11,369 bases of DNA. Origin: Spirochaetaceae bacterium (GTDB lineage: Bacteria; Spirochaetota; Spirochaetia; Treponematales; Breznakiellaceae). The notes beneath the pieces are model-generated. The model was not told where the DNA came from. It saw only the letters and a list, made by a program, of their open reading frames with translations, and did no database searches. The stretch is from the NCBI GenBank assembly GCA_031284645.1, contig JAITXS010000047.1:1-11369 (forward strand), given 5' to 3'. A program made the translations under genes and the position numbers. This document shows positions 1-7,010 of the stretch, piece by piece. Position 1 is the stretch's first letter, and every line of letters starts with the position of its first letter.

Positions 1-106
1 GGGTATAGGGTTTAGACTTTATCAGTAAGCCTGCACCATCCCCAACTCTTCTAACCCTTTGCTTCGGGTAGGGGGTCTAAATAGGGTAATGGGGTAGAGG
101 GTATAG
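1..106. repeat. G-rich GGGTA-type degenerate intergenic repeat
   Basis: Clusters of GGGTA, GGGTATAG (1-8 and 99-106), GGGTAGGGGG and GGGGTAGAGGG lie on the + strand, with no credible reading frame. The 12-mer CCCAACTCTTCT at 41-52 recurs inverted at 11149-11160, and GGGTATAG recurs at 11232-11239. The ACCCTTT...GGGTAGGGGG arrangement is echoed at 11191-11220. This looks like one copy of a dispersed noncoding family. The rest of 107-173 shows nothing recognisable. Confidence 0.6.
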
Positions 107-173
107 ATTTTACCAGAAAATCGTAAAACATATCCAAAGCGGCTGTTTTATGGCATTTTAAACCACTTTACAG

Positions 174-620
174 CTACGAATTGACGCTTGTTATTTCTTT
201 CTTGTTAAACGCCCAAAATTTGTTTAGTATAAAATTGAGCGGCACGGTTATAATCAAGCTGAACACCGGCGCAAGGTACGGAGATACACCAAGTACTTCA
301 ATCTGCACATACAGTAAAATATTTTGTAAAACTAACCCGGTAAAACCATAGGCAAGAAAAGTCCGCAGTAATGATTTTAAAATATCTTTTTTTTCGCCGG
401 AACCCTTAAATACATAACGCATGTTCCAGTAAAATGAATTCAGAACGCTTACCACAAACGCAATGATACTGGCAGCCAAATAATGCAGATGAACATATAC
501 CAGCAGTGAGTAGATCACATAGGATATGAATGTGTTTGACAGCCCGACAATACCGAACTTGATAAATTGAATAAAACTTGGGGGGAATCGGCTAAAAATA
601 GCGTTCAATTGTTTTTTCAC
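174..620 (-). CDS. GtrA-family small integral membrane protein
   Basis: A 148-residue protein with four hydrophobic segments at about 18-42, 47-66, 85-107 and 113-135, the normal size and topology of GtrA-like proteins. Family-type signatures are FGIVGLSNT at 22-30 near the start of helix 1 and NFILNKFWAF at 129-138 in helix 4. The family is linked to translocating or presenting lipid-linked sugars at the cytoplasmic membrane during surface polysaccharide or O-antigen glucosylation. That role is known for phage GtrA and is only inferred here. The start is GTG (618-620). An in-frame TAG lies seven codons upstream and no ATG is available, and the Shine-Dalgarno is poor: AGAGG lies about 15 nt away. 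No glycosyltransferase partner is in the window. It is divergent from the dehydrogenase unit to its right. Confidence 0.88.
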   Translation of the reverse strand: MKKQLNAIFSRFPPSFIQFIKFGIVGLSNTFISYVIYSLLVYVHLHYLAASIIAFVVSVLNSFYWNMRYVFKGSGEKKDILKSLLRTFLAYGFTGLVLQNILLYVQIEVLGVSPYLAPVFSLIITVPLNFILNKFWAFNKKEITSVNS

Positions 621-885
621 TTCTTTTTTTGAATTCCTCTACCGGCTTACAAACACTGATGCCTTCAACCGCTCATGACAGAATACATTGTCTCCCAACC
701 AAATTGTACTCTGAAACCCCCAGTCTTCTCAAGCCCACATTCGGAGATTTTTAAAAAATCAGATGCTTTGCATATTTTCGTAAACAGAGAATTCCCCCCA
801 AGCTCCCGCCGTGCCCCGTGATGCCTCATTTCAAAACAGTCTGCCATTTTTGGGTATCTTTTTCTAAATGAGGCACTGCGCGCCA
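621..885. other. Intergenic region without a supported gene
   Basis: Between the divergent GtrA gene and the dehydrogenase promoter I see no credible gene. A minus-strand open frame crosses it, but it runs into the start of the neighbouring + strand gene and lacks domain character. The 16-mer ATTCGGAGATTTTTAA at 739-754 matches 15 of 16 bases with 10984-10999, so part of the region may be a dispersed repeat. Confidence 0.4.
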
Positions 886-915
886 TTGACAAGCAGGCAA
901 TTCCGGTGGTATAGT
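886..915 (+). promoter_or_regulatory. Sigma70-type promoter of the dehydrogenase pair
   Basis: A perfect -35 TTGACA (886-891) is followed by an 18-nt spacer and a -10 TATAGT (910-915). Transcription would start near 922, giving a leader of about 30 nt before the ATG at 953. No operator palindrome is obvious. Confidence 0.7.
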
Positions 916-952
916 AAGAGTATCCTACTACTTCAGGAAAAGGTATAAAAAT

Positions 953-2053
953 ATGCCATCTACTACTACAAGCGACTACAAGACTCTTTCCCTTGCACCT
1001 CTTGAATTGTTTTGCGGTAAATTGTTTCAATCCTACGGATTTACCGAAACTGAAAGTAAAGAGATTAGCGAGATTGTACTTCGTGCTGATTTATACGGCA
1101 TTGAGTCTCACGGCATACAGCGTTTAATTCGTTATCACCAAGAGATTTTCTCGGGTGCTGTGGATGTACACGCGAAACAGGAAATTATTCGTGAGACAGC
1201 GATTTCTGCGGTGATTGACGGACATCAAGCGATGGGGCAGCTCACGGCGGCCTATGCTATGCGTCTTGCAATTGAAAAAGCACAAAAATCAGGTATCGGT
1301 ATGATTACCGTCCGCAATTCAAATCATTATGGCATAGCATCTTACTATGCGCTGCAAGCGGCAAGCGCCGATCTTATCGGTATCTCTATGACTAACAGCG
1401 AGGCACTTTGTGTCCCGACACACGGTAAACGGGCGATGCTTGGCACAAACCCGATTGCAGTGGCGGCACCTGCGGAGCCTGTACCGTTTTCATTTGATGC
1501 GGCAAGCACCGTGGTACCGCGCGGAAAACTTGAGGTGTATAAAAAAAATGGCAAGCCGCTTCCGGCAGGCTGGGCAATTGATACGGACGGACGCCCGACA
1601 GAAGATGCAGGCGCTGTCCTTGATGCTATTATCAATAAATTGGGCGGCGGCATTGCACCGCTCGGCGGTACGGGGGAAGTCAACGGCGGGCATAAAGGGT
1701 ATGGCTTTGCATTGATCGTAGATCTGTGCGCCGGTATTTTATCAGGCGGCATGACATCCAATCATATTAATCTTCAGCCCGGTCATATCGGTATCTGTCA
1801 TTTTTTTACCGCAATTGATTACGGCATGTTCGGGGATAAATCCGAAATTAAAAAGCGTCTTTCGGTTTTTTTACAGGAATTGCGGGATTCACCGAAAGCA
1901 GACGGAGCGGCGCGTATTTATACGCACGGTGAAAAAGAGCACGAACATTTTTCAAACTGCATGGCTTCCGGTACTATTTCCGTTAATCCGAAAACAGTAC
2001 TGGAATTAAAGGAAATTGCAAAAGAACAGGGACTTGATTTTAATGCCGCATAA
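953..2053 (+). CDS. Ldh_2-family NAD(P)H-dependent malate/L-lactate/ketogulonate-type dehydrogenase
   Basis: A 366-residue protein of the malate/L-lactate/ureidoglycolate dehydrogenase type (Pfam Ldh_2), unrelated to classical LDH/MDH. Members reduce 2-keto acids or oxidise 2-hydroxyacids with NAD(P) in the cytoplasm; examples are 2,3-diketo-L-gulonate reductase and sulfolactate dehydrogenase. Visible signatures are SHG at 52-54 with R57, NSNHYG at 122-127 with the expected catalytic His125, GTNPIA at 164-169, the FDAAST/RGK stretch at 181-192, and GGHKGYG at 245-251. Length is normal for the family (330-370). The ATG at 953 follows AGGAAAAGG at 8-10 nt, about 30 nt downstream of the predicted transcription start. 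It is probably cotranscribed with the zinc dehydrogenase 88 nt downstream, which suggests a sugar-acid or hydroxyacid pathway. The substrate cannot be read from the sequence. Confidence 0.92.
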   Translation: MPSTTTSDYKTLSLAPLELFCGKLFQSYGFTETESKEISEIVLRADLYGIESHGIQRLIRYHQEIFSGAVDVHAKQEIIRETAISAVIDGHQAMGQLTAAYAMRLAIEKAQKSGIGMITVRNSNHYGIASYYALQAASADLIGISMTNSEALCVPTHGKRAMLGTNPIAVAAPAEPVPFSFDAASTVVPRGKLEVYKKNGKPLPAGWAIDTDGRPTEDAGAVLDAIINKLGGGIAPLGGTGEVNGGHKGYGFALIVDLCAGILSGGMTSNHINLQPGHIGICHFFTAIDYGMFGDKSEIKKRLSVFLQELRDSPKADGAARIYTHGEKEHEHFSNCMASGTISVNPKTVLELKEIAKEQGLDFNAA

Positions 2054-2072
2054 TCTGCGGGATTATTATAGC

Positions 2073-2094
2073 TGATGCGTCTTGGAACGCATTA
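2073..2094 (+). other. Small hairpin between the two dehydrogenase genes
   Basis: The perfect 6-bp inverted repeat ATGCGT (2075-2080) / ACGCAT (2087-2092) has a 6-nt loop and extends by one G-T and one T-A pair. No T-run follows, so it is not a convincing terminator. It could be an mRNA-stability or attenuation element, or chance. Confidence 0.3.
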
Positions 2095-2141
2095 TACTCG
2101 GGGCTTGCAGCTCATACAGACCACACACTTGGAGGTGTTAT

Positions 2142-3161
2142 ATGAAAGTAGGGATCATTGAAAAACCGGGCGAACTTAAAATCGCAGAACGTGACATACC
2201 CAAGGTAAAAGACAGTCACGATGTATTGATTAAGGTAAAACGAGTCGGTATTTGCGGATCGGATATCCATATTTTCCACGGCAAAAATCCTTTTGCGGTG
2301 TATCCTCGTGTATGGGGACATGAATTTGTCGGTGAAGTTATAGAAACCGGTTCCGATGTAAAAAGCGTACACCAAGGTTCCCATGTAGTGGTTGAGCCGA
2401 TTTTGTTTTGTGGTAAATGTTATGCCTGCCGACAGGGACGCGGTAATGTTTGTGAAAAACTACAGGTAATGGGAGTACATACAGACGGCGGCTGTCAGGA
2501 GTATTTCCTTGCCAGGGAATCAAGTCTTCATCTGCTTCCCGAATCCCTTCCCTGGGATGAAGCTGTTTTAATAGAGCCGTTTACGATCGGAGCGCAGGCC
2601 TGTTACCGCGGCAATGTGCAAAAAGATGATGTTGTCCTTATTATGGGTGCCGGAACAATTGGTTTGACCGTTTTGCAGATGGCAAAACTTGCAGGAGCCA
2701 CGGTCATCGTAACAGATTTAGTGCCCGAAAAACTTGCCTATGCAAAAACACGCGGAGCAGATTATATTATCAACGCAAAAGAAGAAAACCCGATTGAAAA
2801 AGTGCGCGAAATTACCGGCGGCATGGGGGCAAATGTAACGGTTGACGCCGTGTGTATCAAAAAAAGCTTTGAAGATGCTATTGAGCTGACATCGGCAGCG
2901 GGCCGTATCGTTGAATTAAGCTTTAATGAAATTCCCAGCGATATTGCACCGGTAAACATCGTTAAAAAAGAATTAACAATCTGCGGTTCCCGTTTACAGA
3001 CGAAACGATTCCCCGTTGTTATAGACTATTTGAATCAAGGCAAACTGGCGCTTTCAGGCTTTATCACAAAGTCCTATCCGCTTAGTCAAATGATCGATGC
3101 ATTTGATTATGTGGATAAAAACAATGCATCAGTACGGAAAGTTATCATCACAATGGATTAA
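2142..3161 (+). CDS. Zinc-dependent medium-chain alcohol/polyol dehydrogenase, L-galactonate or L-idonate 5-dehydrogenase-like
   Basis: A 339-residue cytoplasmic MDR-superfamily enzyme that oxidises a secondary alcohol with NAD(P). Catalytic-zinc residues are Cys38 (GICGSD), His60 and Glu61 (GHE). The structural-zinc cysteines are 90, 93, 96 and 104. The Rossmann motif GAGTIG is at 169-174, and Asp192 at the end of the next strand favours NAD. The arrangement GICGSDIH, YPRVWGHE, GVHTDGG and LIEPF closely recalls E. coli LgoD (YjjN), which oxidises L-galactonate to D-tagaturonate. Sorbitol and threonine dehydrogenases are alternatives. The frame is open upstream to 2082, but GGAGG at 2131-2135 sits 6 nt before the ATG at 2142 and the following residues match the usual family N-terminus. 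It is the second gene after the Ldh_2 gene and is followed by a terminator hairpin. Confidence 0.92.
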   Translation: MKVGIIEKPGELKIAERDIPKVKDSHDVLIKVKRVGICGSDIHIFHGKNPFAVYPRVWGHEFVGEVIETGSDVKSVHQGSHVVVEPILFCGKCYACRQGRGNVCEKLQVMGVHTDGGCQEYFLARESSLHLLPESLPWDEAVLIEPFTIGAQACYRGNVQKDDVVLIMGAGTIGLTVLQMAKLAGATVIVTDLVPEKLAYAKTRGADYIINAKEENPIEKVREITGGMGANVTVDAVCIKKSFEDAIELTSAAGRIVELSFNEIPSDIAPVNIVKKELTICGSRLQTKRFPVVIDYLNQGKLALSGFITKSYPLSQMIDAFDYVDKNNASVRKVIITMD

Positions 3162-3167
3162 GTACCA

Positions 3168-3215
3168 AAACAGGGCAGATTCAAAACAGCATGAACCTGC
3201 TCTGTTTGATTGTGC
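3168..3215 (+). terminator. Terminator hairpin after the dehydrogenase pair
   Basis: The arms 3168-3182 and 3193-3207 form a 15-bp stem starting AAACAG and ending CTGTTT, with one G-U pair and one A-C mismatch around a 10-nt loop. The tail (TTTGATTGT) is only moderately T-rich. Its position six bases after the stop codon supports termination or 3'-end processing. Confidence 0.6.
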
Positions 3216-3251
3216 AAAAGATCACAAAATTTTGCCGCATATTTTGCTGTC

Positions 3252-3280
3252 TTGACATTATGGTCTGTTTGTGATAAATA
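3252..3280 (+). promoter_or_regulatory. Distal rho promoter (P1)
   Basis: TTGACA (3252-3257), a 17-nt spacer and TAAATA (3275-3280) make a good sigma70-type promoter. Transcripts would carry a leader of about 210 nt before rho, including the hairpin at 3301-3327. Confidence 0.6.
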
Positions 3281-3300
3281 GTATGATGTAGAGGCCAATC

Positions 3301-3340
3301 AGGTATAAGAGGATCGTTCCTCTACCTAAAAGCCGATACC
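3301..3340 (+). promoter_or_regulatory. Structured leader element upstream of rho
   Basis: AGAGGA (3308-3313) and TCCTCT (3318-3323) form a perfect stem around TCGT. AGGT (3301-3304) can pair with ACCT (3324-3327) outside it, across a 3-nt bulge. Alternatively GGTAT (3302-3306) can pair with ATACC (3336-3340). The competing outer helices suggest a possible switch, but no known riboswitch class is recognised. It lies between the two rho promoters, so it would be present only on the longer transcript. Confidence 0.4.
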
Positions 3341-3362
3341 ACAACACTAATGTAGCACCCCA

Positions 3363-3390
3363 TTGACAAATTTTTTTTTAAAGGTATAAA
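3363..3390 (+). promoter_or_regulatory. Proximal rho promoter (P2)
   Basis: A perfect TTGACA (3363-3368), a 16-nt T-rich spacer and TATAAA (3385-3390). Transcription would start near 3397, about 100 nt before the rho ATG. This is the stronger-looking of the two promoters. Confidence 0.65.
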
Positions 3391-3497
3391 ATTAAACATT
3401 CAGGAATTAAAATCCCCCAATATCTTTTTATGAACTTAACATTAAAAATTCAGAGGGAAACACCCGAAAAAATTCATTCACATCTTGGAGTTATGAT

Positions 3498-5432
3498 ATG
3501 GCATATATAAGGAAAAGCCGAAAAACTGAACCTGAAGCATCGGCGGAAAACGAAATTCCTGCGGGTATCACCGGGGAAGCTCTGCTATTTAATACAAGAG
3601 AAGAAGCCCAGTCTGTCTCTGTGGCATCAGCTTCCACAGAGGAAAGACCGCCGGAAAATCAAAACAGGATCGGTACTACAGGTAGGACTTTTGATCGACG
3701 AAATAATGAAAGCGAAATACAGCAAGGAAATAGAGATGAGGCTGAGGAAGGATTTTTCGGCGAAAGCGAAGGCGAACTTGACCTGCCGGAATCCCCCACT
3801 TCTTTTACCGGCGGAGAGGAAGCTATTGAGCGCCCGAGACTTGTCCTCAAAGCCAAACAGCGCTACAAAGAATACGAAGGCAACGATGAGAACGGACGCT
3901 CACAGCAGCGCGCGCGCCCACGGCGTCCCTATGAAAGAAATACCAACGCCAATACCAATCACTACAACAATAGCGGCACTTATGCAAACAATTTTAACTT
4001 TCAATCAGGAATCAATCAAGCGGGGATGAATGCCGCCGTTAATTTGAATAATGTTGCGTATTCCCAGGGCCCCCTGCCTGAATTACCGAAAAATCTGCCC
4101 TCAATGCCGGACCTCTACGGAAAACCGGAGCCAAAAAGCGATGATGACGGCAAAATCCGTCTTTCAATAAACGAACTGAGCCGCCTTAGCATGATTGATC
4201 TTCGGGAACTTGCGGCCTGTTATGGTATTAGCCATGAAGACCTGATGGGATTACGAAAACAGGAAATTATCTTTACCTTGTTGAAAATCCACACTGAACG
4301 CGGAGGTATCATCTATGCGTACGGATCACTTGAAATTTTAAGTGATGGCTACGGATTCCTGCGCAGTCCGCAAAATTCATATCTCCCCGGGCCGGATGAC
4401 ATTTATATCAGCCCCAGCCAGATAAGGCTCTTTGCGCTGAAAACCGGAGACACCGTTTACGGGCAGATTCGAAGCCCGAAAGAAGGCGAACGATTCTTTG
4501 CCATGCTCCGCATTGAAACAGTCAACTATGATGACCCGAGCGTTGTGCAAAACCGGGTTCCGTTTGATAACTTAACACCGCTCTATCCTGATGAAAAACT
4601 TAACCTTGAAACAAGCACCGAGGATATTTCCACCAGGATCATTAACCTCTTTTGCCCGATTGGTAAGGGACAGCGTTCAATCATTGTAGCGCCGCCGCGT
4701 ACCGGTAAAACAATCATGATGCAGCGTATTGCCAACGCAATTACAGAAAATCACCCGGAAGTTTATCTTATAGTCCTTCTGATTGACGAGCGCCCGGAAG
4801 AAGTTACCGACATGGAACGTTCTGTCCGTGCCGAGGTTATATCATCGACTTTTGACGAGCAGGCAACACGCCACGTTCAGGTTGCCGAAATGGTGCTGGA
4901 AAAAGCAAAGCGCCTTGTTGAACACAAGCGCGATGTTGTGATCCTTCTGGACTCAATTACCCGTTTGGCCCGCGCCTATAACCAGACCGTGCCGACATCA
5001 GGTAAAATCCTCTCAGGCGGTGTTGATTCCAACGCACTCCACAAACCCAAGCGTTTTTTCGGTGCCGCGCGGAATATTGAGGAGGGAGGCAGTCTTACCA
5101 TCATCTCAACTGCGCTTGTCGAAACAGGCAGCAGGATGGACGAAGTTATTTTCGAAGAATTCAAAGGCACCGGCAATATGGAAATTAACCTTGACCGTAA
5201 GCTTTCTGATCGCCGCCTCTTCCCGGCAATTAGTATTAAAAAATCCGGAACTCGTAAAGAAGAATTACTCCTTACCGAGTATGAGCTGAAGATGATGTGG
5301 ATTCTTAGAAAGTTTATCAATCCGATGGAAGATGTTGAGATTATCGAGATGCTGGTTGACAAAATGAAAAAAAGCAAGAATAATGAAGCATTCTTGAAAT
5401 CTATGAATACAGGGGCAGCCGGAATAGATTAA
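3498..5432 (+). CDS. rho: Transcription termination factor Rho with long N-terminal extension
   Basis: A hexameric RNA-dependent ATPase/helicase that ends transcription; 644 residues against about 420 in E. coli. Residues 1-219 are low-complexity: acidic around 71-111, arginine-rich around 138-147, Asn-rich and uncharged from 148 to 190. Then follow a Rho_N helical domain (about 222-265), a cold-shock-type RNA-binding domain (about 270-350), and the RecA-like ATPase. Walker A is APPRTGKT at 398-405, Walker B VVILLD at 480-485, the Q-loop region LSGGVDSNALHKPK at 505-518, and FKGTGN at 555-560. All catalytic motifs are intact. The ATG at 3498 follows GGAG at 7 nt. Long insertions near the N-terminus are known in Rho of several phyla. 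It is cotranscribed with rpmE 39 nt downstream. The long leader may allow autoregulation, as for E. coli rho. Confidence 0.98.
   Translation: MAYIRKSRKTEPEASAENEIPAGITGEALLFNTREEAQSVSVASASTEERPPENQNRIGTTGRTFDRRNNESEIQQGNRDEAEEGFFGESEGELDLPESPTSFTGGEEAIERPRLVLKAKQRYKEYEGNDENGRSQQRARPRRPYERNTNANTNHYNNSGTYANNFNFQSGINQAGMNAAVNLNNVAYSQGPLPELPKNLPSMPDLYGKPEPKSDDDGKIRLSINELSRLSMIDLRELAACYGISHEDLMGLRKQEIIFTLLKIHTERGGIIYAYGSLEILSDGYGFLRSPQNSYLPGPDDIYISPSQIRLFALKTGDTVYGQIRSPKEGERFFAMLRIETVNYDDPSVVQNRVPFDNLTPLYPDEKLNLETSTEDISTRIINLFCPIGKGQRSIIVAPPRTGKTIMMQRIANAITENHPEVYLIVLLIDERPEEVTDMERSVRAEVISSTFDEQATRHVQVAEMVLEKAKRLVEHKRDVVILLDSITRLARAYNQTVPTSGKILSGGVDSNALHKPKRFFGAARNIEEGGSLTIISTALVETGSRMDEVIFEEFKGTGNMEINLDRKLSDRRLFPAISIKKSGTRKEELLLTEYELKMMWILRKFINPMEDVEIIEMLVDKMKKSKNNEAFLKSMNTGAAGID
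3939..4067 (+). other. Asn-rich, prion-like segment encoded in rho
   Basis: Rho residues 148-190 contain 14 Asn and 3 Gln in 43 residues, with no Asp, Glu, Lys or Arg and only one His; most of the rest are Ala, Gly, Ser, Thr and aromatic. This composition is like yeast-type prion-forming domains. Confidence 0.6.
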
Positions 5433-5471
5433 AATATTCAAGCAGCCGAAAAAAAATCAAGAGAGGAAACT

Positions 5472-5678
5472 ATGAGAACCGGAATTCATCCGAAATACGA
5501 AAAAACAACGATCACCTGCGCTTGTGGTAGTGTCATTGAAACACGCTCCACAACAAAGGATATCAAGGTGGAAATTTGTTCTGCCTGTCATCCTTTTTTT
5601 ACCGGGAAACAAAAACTTATTGATACGGCCGGACGTATTGAACGCTTTCGCAAGAAATACAATATCAAAGAAGCGTAA
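5472..5678 (+). CDS. rpmE: 50S ribosomal protein L31, zinc-binding form
   Basis: A 68-residue ribosomal protein bL31, part of the large subunit near the bridge to the 30S head. The N-terminus GIHPKYE, the central CHPFFTGKQK and the basic C-terminus RIERFRKKYNI are diagnostic. Cys16, Cys18, Cys36 and Cys39 make this the zinc-containing (C+) form. Zinc-free paralogues in other bacteria replace it during zinc starvation, but none is in this window. AGAGG sits about 6-7 nt before the ATG. The gene lies 39 nt behind rho with no promoter visible between them. The last codons are part of the terminator stem. Confidence 0.98.
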   Translation: MRTGIHPKYEKTTITCACGSVIETRSTTKDIKVEICSACHPFFTGKQKLIDTAGRIERFRKKYNIKEA

Positions 5679-5707
5679 GATCCCGAATAATTCTGATCTT
5701 AACGCTT
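5671..5707. terminator. Bidirectional terminator between rpmE and the convergent GGDEF gene
   Basis: AAGCGTAAGATC (5671-5682) pairs with 5695-5707, giving 12 bp with a single bulged A and a 12-nt loop. The left arm includes the rpmE stop codon. A T-rich tail (CTTTGATATT) follows on the minus strand, and only a weak one on the + strand, so it probably serves the convergent gene better. Confidence 0.6.
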
Positions 5708-5734
5708 CATCTCGTTTGTGCGCTTGAAATATGA

Positions 5735-6934
5735 TCAACGCGAAGGGAGATCGTTTGGGTTAGATATATCAAGGATAGAGTAAGCACCGTTGGCGGAATC
5801 ATGAAGGACGATACAATTCCGCCCTGCTTCTTTTGCTTTATAAAGTGCCGAATCCGCCGCTTGGTAAAGTTCTTGTGAGCTGTCCCGCGATCCGCCGCGC
5901 ATAATATAAAGCCCAAAACTGGCCGTCACATAGGGAGCCACAGAAGAATCCGCATGGGGGATTTTTAAATCAATAATCATTTGGCGGAGTTTTAAAGCAA
6001 CGCGTTGCGCTTCGACAATACGGTTTTCTGTCCAAAGTACGATGAATTCTTCACCACCGACCCGTGCGGCAAAGACACGATTTTCTTCGGCAAGCCGCTT
6101 TAGCACGGAGCCGACAGCTTTTAGAACCTCATCACCTTTTTGATGCCCGTAGCAATCGTTGTATTTTTTGAAAAAATCAACATCCATCATAACAATGCAG
6201 ACCGTTTGATGAACATGTCTGCATACTGAGGTAAAGAAATCAACGGATTGCTCAAAACTCCGTCTGTTATTTAAACCGGTAAGTTGATCGTGAATACTCT
6301 CTTTGTGGTAGCGGTTGCGTTCTTCCTCCAAAGAGTGCGAGGTTACAAGGCCCTTTATAAAAACATAGCAGATATACCAATTTAAAGTCATAGCGATGAT
6401 ACAGGCAACAGTAACATTGACGATATCGAAACGTTGATCGCGCTGAACCTGAATTCCGAAAATGGGTTCCATCATCAGGTAAGAAAACGCAAAAATCCCG
6501 ATAACCGCGATATTACAGCACAGATTAAAAATAAAGCCCTGGATAAAAATAACTTCAAGACTTAAGAAAAAGAGCAGAAAGCGAATAGCATAAACACTCT
6601 GATCAATAAAACAAGCATAAATCGCGAAAGCAGTAAGATTTATGTAAAAGAACAGCTCCCCAATGGTCTGTTTCATTCCGTGAACGTCCTGCTTCCAGAT
6701 TAAAATACGGCTATAAATAAAAATAAAAAACTGGATGGCAGCGAAAATATAATACGCTTCTCCCCTATAGCTCTTTCCTCCGGGGTATAGGGAAAGCACA
6801 ATAATCAAACACGCAGTAACAAGGCTTCCGATACTAAGGCTGCCGCTGTTATGAGCGTTTAATTCCGTTTTGCAGTCGTTTACCTTTTCTTTAGTGAAGC
6901 CGTAGTAGAGTATATGCTTAAGAAATGAAATAAT
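5735..6934 (-). CDS. Membrane-bound diguanylate cyclase (GGDEF domain)
   Basis: It makes the second messenger c-di-GMP from two GTP. Numbered from the proposed ATT start (399 residues), about six membrane helices span roughly 30-195, then a short helical linker, then the GGDEF domain from DQLTGLNNRR at 216. The metal-binding aspartates are in MDVDF (251, 253) and the active-site signature is GGEEF at 293-297. The inhibitory I-site RxxD is absent: Glu284 and Val287 occupy the expected positions. A conventional start would be TTG at 6808, but that cuts through the first membrane helix and has no Shine-Dalgarno. Upstream the frame stays open to a TAG at 6974-6976 without any ATG, GTG or TTG. A perfect AAGGAGG lies 5-8 nt before two ATT codons (6934-6929). 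The six-helix input is not a sensor family I recognise. The gene is monocistronic and convergent with rpmE. Confidence 0.93.
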   Translation of the reverse strand: MISFLKHILYYGFTKEKVNDCKTELNAHNSGSLSIGSLVTACLIIVLSLYPGGKSYRGEAYYIFAAIQFFIFIYSRILIWKQDVHGMKQTIGELFFYINLTAFAIYACFIDQSVYAIRFLLFFLSLEVIFIQGFIFNLCCNIAVIGIFAFSYLMMEPIFGIQVQRDQRFDIVNVTVACIIAMTLNWYICYVFIKGLVTSHSLEEERNRYHKESIHDQLTGLNNRRSFEQSVDFFTSVCRHVHQTVCIVMMDVDFFKKYNDCYGHQKGDEVLKAVGSVLKRLAEENRVFAARVGGEEFIVLWTENRIVEAQRVALKLRQMIIDLKIPHADSSVAPYVTASFGLYIMRGGSRDSSQELYQAADSALYKAKEAGRNCIVLHDSANGAYSILDISNPNDLPSR

Positions 6935-6946
6935 AGATTCCTCCTT
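6929..6946 (-). promoter_or_regulatory. Shine-Dalgarno deciding an ATT start
   Basis: On the minus strand AAGGAGG (6946-6940) precedes ATT at 6934-6932 by 5 nt and a second ATT at 6931-6929 by 8 nt, both in the GGDEF frame. No ATG, GTG or TTG is available in that frame between the upstream stop and 6808. ATT starts are rare but established, as in E. coli infC. Confidence 0.6.
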
Positions 6947-7010
6947 GAAGCGCCTTACGTCGGTCGGACAGAGCTATTTTATCGTTTTTTTTTAACTAGT
7001 GGAAGAGGTC

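Noticed and set aside
665..1030. Minus-strand open frame of 121 codons
   Set aside because: It runs 78 bases into the well-supported dehydrogenase gene on the other strand, spans that gene's promoter, shows no domain character, and part of it is a dispersed 16-mer repeat.
1345..1761. Several open frames antisense to or shifted within the Ldh_2 gene
   Set aside because: They are shadows of a gene with intact family motifs; none has its own ribosome-binding site.
2082..2141. Upstream extension of the zinc dehydrogenase frame
   Set aside because: GGAGG sits 6 nt before the internal ATG at 2142, and the 20 extra residues do not resemble the family N-terminus.
3301..3360. Known riboswitch (preQ1-like small hairpin) ahead of rho
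   Set aside because: The loop and A-rich tail do not match the conserved preQ1 bases, and no other class fits.
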